Part shown: one piece after another, positions 60,117 to 64,000 of the stretch
How positions within the stretch are numbered: the first letter of the stretch is position 1
How the letters are laid out: each line of letters starts with the position of its first letter
Assembly (NCBI GenBank): GCA_039817415.1
Contig: JBCBVV010000034.1
Location: forward strand, 1-64,000
Reading direction: 5' to 3'
Length of the DNA stretch: 64,000 nucleotides
Source: JALEFZ01 sp039817415
Lineage (GTDB): Bacteria > Bacteroidota > Bacteroidia > J057
Notes under the pieces: model-generated
Databases searched by the model: none
What the model saw: only the letters and a program-made list of their open reading frames with translations
What the model was told of the DNA's origin: nothing
Position numbers and translations under genes: made by a program

Positions 60117-62234
60117 ATGAAAACCGCCTATTACCTACTCTTCCCTTTTCTCCTTTTCTTCCTAGCCTGTGGCGAGGATTCGAATGGGGGTGGATCTGAT
60201 GATGAAGATTCAATAGAAATCATTGATGAAATTGTAGAAGGCGATTACAGCCAGCAACATCGACCTCAGTTTCACTTTTCCCCTCCTTCCCAATGGATGA
60301 ATGATCCTAATGGGATGTTTTTCTACAAGGGAGAATACCATCTGTTTTACCAGCATTTCCCCGATTCTAATGTCTGGGGTCCCATGCATTGGGGACATGC
60401 CGTAAGTGAAGACATGGTACATTGGACCAACCTTCCTATTGCTATTTATCCAGATTCTTTGGGCTGGATATTTTCAGGTTCTGCAGTAGTGGACAAGGAC
60501 AATACCTCGGGCTTCAAAGATGGTCCTGAGGCCCCTATTGTGGCGATTTTCACCCATCATAATTCCAAATTGGAAAAGGCCGGTAGCGACAAGCACCAAT
60601 ACCAAAGTATCGCCTACTCAAACGACAGAGGAAGAAGTTGGACGCTTTATGAAGGCAATCCAGTGGTAGAGAACCCCGGAATCAGGGACTTCCGCGATCC
60701 TAAGGTATTCTGGCACAAAGCCTCCAAAAAATGGGTAATGATCTTGGCCAGTTTGGATCGAGTAAGAATTTACAACTCACCTGACCTCAAAAGTTGGGAA
60801 GAAACCAGCGAATTTGGAGCAGAATACGGCAGCCACGCAGGTGTATGGGAATGCCCAGACCTCTTTGAAATGGATGTAGATGGCAATCCCGGAGATAAGA
60901 AATACATGATGATCGTCAGCATCGGAAGTGGTGGGCCCAATGGAGGTTCTGCTACCCAGTATTTTGTAGGAGATTTTGACGGGAAGGAATTCACACTCGA
61001 TCCTGAAACAAAAAAAGCCCTTGGAAAGAAAGCGGCTTATGTTCCTGAAGGAGTCGTATTTGAAGACTTCGAAGAGCGCAGATATGCTGAGGGTTGGACA
61101 ACAGAAGGAAAAGCCTTTCAAAAAGGAGGGCAAAAAGGAACCATGAAGCGCCAACGTGATGTAGTAGGCTTTACAGGAAAGCGTCTCGTCAATTCCTTCC
61201 ACAAAGGAGATGCCTCCACAGGCAAACTCATCAGCCCGAAGTTTACCATCGAAAAAGGCTATATCAATTTCCAAATTGGAGGAGGAAACAATCCTGGCTT
61301 GACCTGTATGAACCTTTTCGTCAATGGCGCCATCGTCGCTAGCTCAACCGGCAACGACAGCGAAGGGCTGATTTGGAAATCTTGGGATGTAAGAGATTAT
61401 GTGGGCAGTGAGGGGCAATTGGTGATGGTCGATGACAAAACGGATGGTTGGGGACATATTTTGGTAGACCAGATTCAGTTCTCCAATGAAAGTACCAAGC
61501 CCGTCAGAGAGGATGCCCTTTGGCTAGATTATGGAAAGGACAATTACGCAGGGGTTACATGGTCAGATATTCCCAGAATCGATGGTCGCAGGTTATTCAT
61601 GGGCTGGATGTCCAATTGGCAATACGCCACCGTTGTCCCTACCTACGAATGGCGTTCTGCTATGACCCTTCCTCGCGAATTAGAGCTTATCAGAACATCC
61701 AAAGGCATTCGTTGTGTTACCCACCCTGTTACAGAGCTCAAAGAACTCAGAATGGAAGAGGCTGAAGAGTCTATGAACGTCCTTTCTCTGGTAGAAGCTA
61801 CGAATGACCAACAACTCCTTACTGAACTTAAGGTTGATAGTCCCCTGGTAGAGATGAACATTACTCTGACGGTTGATGAGGGAGCCACAGGCGGACTCAG
61901 GTTGATCTCTAAATCGACCTCAGATGTGCTTGAGATCGGCTACGATAGGGTGAAAAGTCGCTTTTATGTAGACCGTAGAAAAGCTGGTAAAGTAGATTTC
62001 TCCAACAAATTTGCTCGAAATATTCATTATGCTCCTCTGTCTACAGAAAATGGAAGTGTGGATTTGACGATTTACCTAGATGTATCTTCCATAGAGATCT
62101 TTGGCGACAATGGAGAATTGGTGATGACAGAGATTTTCTTCCCCACCAAAGATTTTGATCAGGTTTATGTCTTCGGAAGAAGAGGAAAGACTTCCGTCGA
62201 AGGGGAAAAGTTTAGGTTATTGCCGATTTGGTAG
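60117..62234 (+). CDS. GH32 fructanase (levanase/inulinase-like) with an inserted beta-sandwich domain
   Basis: The 705-residue lipoprotein (LLFFLAC18) has an acidic tail after the lipobox (GEDSNGGGSDDEDS), the kind of export signal that puts lipoproteins on the cell surface in Bacteroidota. The GH32 beta-propeller has nucleophile D63 (WMNDPNG), D194 (RDP) and acid/base E245 (WECPDL). A module of about 150 residues (312-462) is inserted in the propeller before the fifth blade resumes. A C-terminal beta-sandwich (about 560-705) follows. Confidence 0.93.
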   Translation: MKTAYYLLFPFLLFFLACGEDSNGGGSDDEDSIEIIDEIVEGDYSQQHRPQFHFSPPSQWMNDPNGMFFYKGEYHLFYQHFPDSNVWGPMHWGHAVSEDMVHWTNLPIAIYPDSLGWIFSGSAVVDKDNTSGFKDGPEAPIVAIFTHHNSKLEKAGSDKHQYQSIAYSNDRGRSWTLYEGNPVVENPGIRDFRDPKVFWHKASKKWVMILASLDRVRIYNSPDLKSWEETSEFGAEYGSHAGVWECPDLFEMDVDGNPGDKKYMMIVSIGSGGPNGGSATQYFVGDFDGKEFTLDPETKKALGKKAAYVPEGVVFEDFEERRYAEGWTTEGKAFQKGGQKGTMKRQRDVVGFTGKRLVNSFHKGDASTGKLISPKFTIEKGYINFQIGGGNNPGLTCMNLFVNGAIVASSTGNDSEGLIWKSWDVRDYVGSEGQLVMVDDKTDGWGHILVDQIQFSNESTKPVREDALWLDYGKDNYAGVTWSDIPRIDGRRLFMGWMSNWQYATVVPTYEWRSAMTLPRELELIRTSKGIRCVTHPVTELKELRMEEAEESMNVLSLVEATNDQQLLTELKVDSPLVEMNITLTVDEGATGGLRLISKSTSDVLEIGYDRVKSRFYVDRRKAGKVDFSNKFARNIHYAPLSTENGSVDLTIYLDVSSIEIFGDNGELVMTEIFFPTKDFDQVYVFGRRGKTSVEGEKFRLLPIW

Positions 62235-62267
62235 GGATGGATGAAATACTCCTACTGAAAAAATAGT

Positions 62268-62314
62268 TCATAAAGAAGCCTTTAAGTCCCAAATGTTTAA
62301 AGGCTTCTTTATGA
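62268..62314. terminator. Long inverted repeat / two-way terminator between convergent genes
   Basis: An 18-bp perfect inverted repeat (62268-62285 with 62297-62314) with an 11-base loop lies between the GH32 and BNR genes. It is AT-rich at the base, with short T-runs on both sides, and could stop transcription from both directions. Confidence 0.75.
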
Positions 62315-62319
62315 GTAAC

Positions 62320-64000
62320 TCAATTCCTCCGTCCAGGCGTATAGGGAGCCCCTGCTTTCGAAAGTGCTTCCTCGAACACAGTTACTTCTGCAAAGAATCT
62401 CTCCGTTTTCTTCCTATAGTCTTCAAAGGCGGCCAGCGCTAGTTCATAGCTCTTTTTATGCGTGGCTGTGGGTTCTTGCGTCGTACCCCAGGATTGGGAT
62501 TGCCACACCCTAGACATCAAAGAGGGAACAGAGGACTCATCTTTAGCACCTCTGATCCAATCCCCCTGCAGGGCAATCTGCATGTTTCTCAGTTGACCTT
62601 CGATCTTTTGTAGGTCTTCGAAGAGCTTGGGTTCGGCACTTGTGGTTTTCATCAAGGCAACCCTCATGAAACGAAGCTTATTGCGCACCTCACTTAACCT
62701 TCTGCTTTCGATATTTACTTTTCGGTAGAGTTCCATCGTTTGTCGCTGGAAGGCAGCAATCGCATCAAAATCTGAATCAGTTTGAAGGGAAGGAATGGGG
62801 TTGAGCCTAAAATTTTGGGCCTCACCTTGGGACTCCAATTTGCCATTTTTCAGGACAAACATCTCCACGCTGTAGGTTCCGGGAGCAACCATGGGCCCCT
62901 GAGGGTCTCCCGCCCAAGGGGGTTGAAAGGCTGGTTTACTCAATGAAATCGCCTGAGGAGCAGGTAACCTTAAATCCCAACTTAGCCTGTGAAGTCCTTT
63001 TTTTGTTGTTCCATTCAACCATCGTATAGCTGCCCCCTTGTCATCGCGAATTAAAAACAGCAATTGGGCAGAACCTTCCTTGGACTCAAAGGATAATACA
63101 TCCCAACCTGGAAAAGGAATATCCTCTCCTTTGTCGGCCAAGATTTTTTCGCTCTCTTTTCTTTTCTCGGCAGTTGTTTTGGGAACTTCATGTACATAAT
63201 AGGTGATGATAGCTCCAAAATCAGGATTAGGCAATTTGAAGGTGGCAGAGCCTTGAGAGGGCATCCCTTTAGCTTGATAGGGTACAGAAGGGATATACCA
63301 CCAAGCATCCTTCACTGGAAAAACAGAATTTGCTTGAAGCTTTCCCTTCATTTCTCTTAAAGGAGAATAGTCATCTAATACCCAAACTCCTCTTCCAAAA
63401 GAGCCTCCTATCAAATCATGTTCTCTCCCATGCAGTTCTATATCTCTGAAGGGAATGGTAGGCGCACCCGATAGTTTGATCCAATTTTGTCCCTTATTCG
63501 GAGAAAAGTATATGCCATATTCCGTCCCTATAAACAATAAATCCTTGTCTACCGGGTCCTGTTTGATGGACCAAACAATCGTTTCCTTGGGAAGGTCTCC
63601 GACAATGGATGTCCAAGACTTTCCTTTGTCAGAACTCATAAAAAGGTAAGGCTTATAATCGCCCAACTTATGGGCATCAGCAGAAGCAAAGATCACATCA
63701 GCCTCGTGAGAGGAAGCCTCCACATCGTTGATAAAGGATCGTTCCGGGACATTGGGGAGCTTGCCTGATAGCTTCCAATTGTCACCTCCGTCTTCGGTTC
63801 GATGAATCAATCCATCATCCGAACCCGAATAGATCAAGCCTTTTTGAACTGGAGATTCTGAAAGGTTGGTGAGGGTGGCATATTTCGACATCGCACCATT
63901 GTCGTATAGTGCATCTACACTTGGAACATTTTCCATCATGCTCAAGCTGTAACGATTGGTGTTGGTTGTCAAATCCCCACTCACAACCTGCCAAGTGTTT
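62320..64000 (-). CDS. BNR/sortilin-type repeat protein, C-terminal part, cut by window edge
   Basis: The frame is open to the end of the window (residues read NTWQVVSGDLTTNTN at its visible start), so the apparent GTG start at 63984 is not the real one. Visible BNR-like repeats (IYSGSDDGLIHRTEDGGDNW, LFIGTEYGIYFSPNKGQNW) form a beta-propeller part. After that come a beta-sandwich with a GTYSVEMFV strand and a C-terminal helical hairpin. The layout matches the large secreted 'VPS10/sortilin-like glycosyl hydrolase' proteins of Bacteroidota, whose activity is unproven. About half may be missing. Confidence 0.9.
   Translation of the reverse strand, partial: NTWQVVSGDLTTNTNRYSLSMMENVPSVDALYDNGAMSKYATLTNLSESPVQKGLIYSGSDDGLIHRTEDGGDNWKLSGKLPNVPERSFINDVEASSHEADVIFASADAHKLGDYKPYLFMSSDKGKSWTSIVGDLPKETIVWSIKQDPVDKDLLFIGTEYGIYFSPNKGQNWIKLSGAPTIPFRDIELHGREHDLIGGSFGRGVWVLDDYSPLREMKGKLQANSVFPVKDAWWYIPSVPYQAKGMPSQGSATFKLPNPDFGAIITYYVHEVPKTTAEKRKESEKILADKGEDIPFPGWDVLSFESKEGSAQLLFLIRDDKGAAIRWLNGTTKKGLHRLSWDLRLPAPQAISLSKPAFQPPWAGDPQGPMVAPGTYSVEMFVLKNGKLESQGEAQNFRLNPIPSLQTDSDFDAIAAFQRQTMELYRKVNIESRRLSEVRNKLRFMRVALMKTTSAEPKLFEDLQKIEGQLRNMQIALQGDWIRGAKDESSVPSLMSRVWQSQSWGTTQEPTATHKKSYELALAAFEDYRKKTERFFAEVTVFEEALSKAGAPYTPGRRN

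Noticed and set aside
1..64000. CRISPR arrays, insertion sequences, rRNA or tRNA genes
   Set aside because: I looked for spaced direct repeats, transposase motifs and cloverleaf patterns in the intergenic regions and saw none; no tRNA-scan could be run, so a missed tRNA is possible but unlikely.

Overview
The window looks like a chromosomal stretch of a free-living member of the Bacteroidota, most likely a Cytophagales-type bacterium (inference from gene content, no database search). Pointers are the gliding ABC permease GldF, a giant PKD-repeat protein ending in a gliding-motility/type IX type B sorting domain, lipoproteins with acidic residues after the lipobox, an acylornithine-type (ArgF') arginine pathway, WbqC and LytS/LytTR proteins, and starts that rarely show Shine-Dalgarno sequences. 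I see no rRNA, tRNA, CRISPR array, insertion sequence or prophage. Nearly all genes are intact; only the two ends are cut.

Layout. 1-4.2 kb: edge of a membrane protein, then the succinate dehydrogenase operon sdhC-A-B (minus) closed by a hairpin terminator. 4.3-6.2 kb: small uncharacterised genes. 6.2-10.1 kb: dihydrolipoyl dehydrogenase, an AlkA-type glycosylase, dTDP-glucose 4,6-dehydratase and a cytochrome-b5-like protein. 10.1-17.8 kb (minus): leucine-type dehydrogenase, nusB, an NAD-type isocitrate dehydrogenase, a DUF1573 lipoprotein, yajC, a YbbR-domain protein, coaE and three tandem copies of an unrecognised membrane protein. 18-25.3 kb: a solitary nuoD and an 1894-residue PKD/FN3 surface protein. 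25.4-30 kb: MacB/FtsX-like permease, sodium:solute symporter, WbqC, ArsR regulator. 30.4-35.1 kb: ribBA, a GT-C-like membrane protein and a LytS/LytTR two-component pair. 35.1-39.4 kb: an intergenic region with an orphan terminator, hemB, gldF without gldG, and a subtilisin-like lipoprotein. 39.4-47.8 kb: ferredoxin with its reductase, TetR regulator, coiled-coil lipoprotein, Aat and ClpS (N-end rule), S1/P1-type nuclease/phospholipase, DUF4382 lipoprotein, CREST membrane protein.

48.1-56.5 kb is the arginine biosynthesis cluster: GNAT acyltransferase, argG, argC, argD, argF', argB, argE, argH, with 4-base overlaps from argF' to argH. ArgF' is an acylornithine carbamoyltransferase with Ala at position 90, where an acetyl-type enzyme has Glu and the Bacteroides succinyl-type enzyme has Pro, so the route probably runs through N-succinyl intermediates. 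A strong intrinsic terminator, overlapped by an 11-codon ORF, lies between the GNAT gene and argG and may be an attenuator.

56.5-64 kb: glycerophosphodiester phosphodiesterase, a small membrane protein, a divergent Hsp20-like protein, a sugar-porter/GH32 fructanase pair that would form a small fructan-use unit, and the C-terminal part of a large BNR/sortilin-type protein running off the end.

Most of the window is housekeeping metabolism. The parts least explained by known genes are the three-copy membrane family, the arg leader region, the orphan terminators at 5.95 and 35.6 kb, and several perfect palindromes in front of genes.
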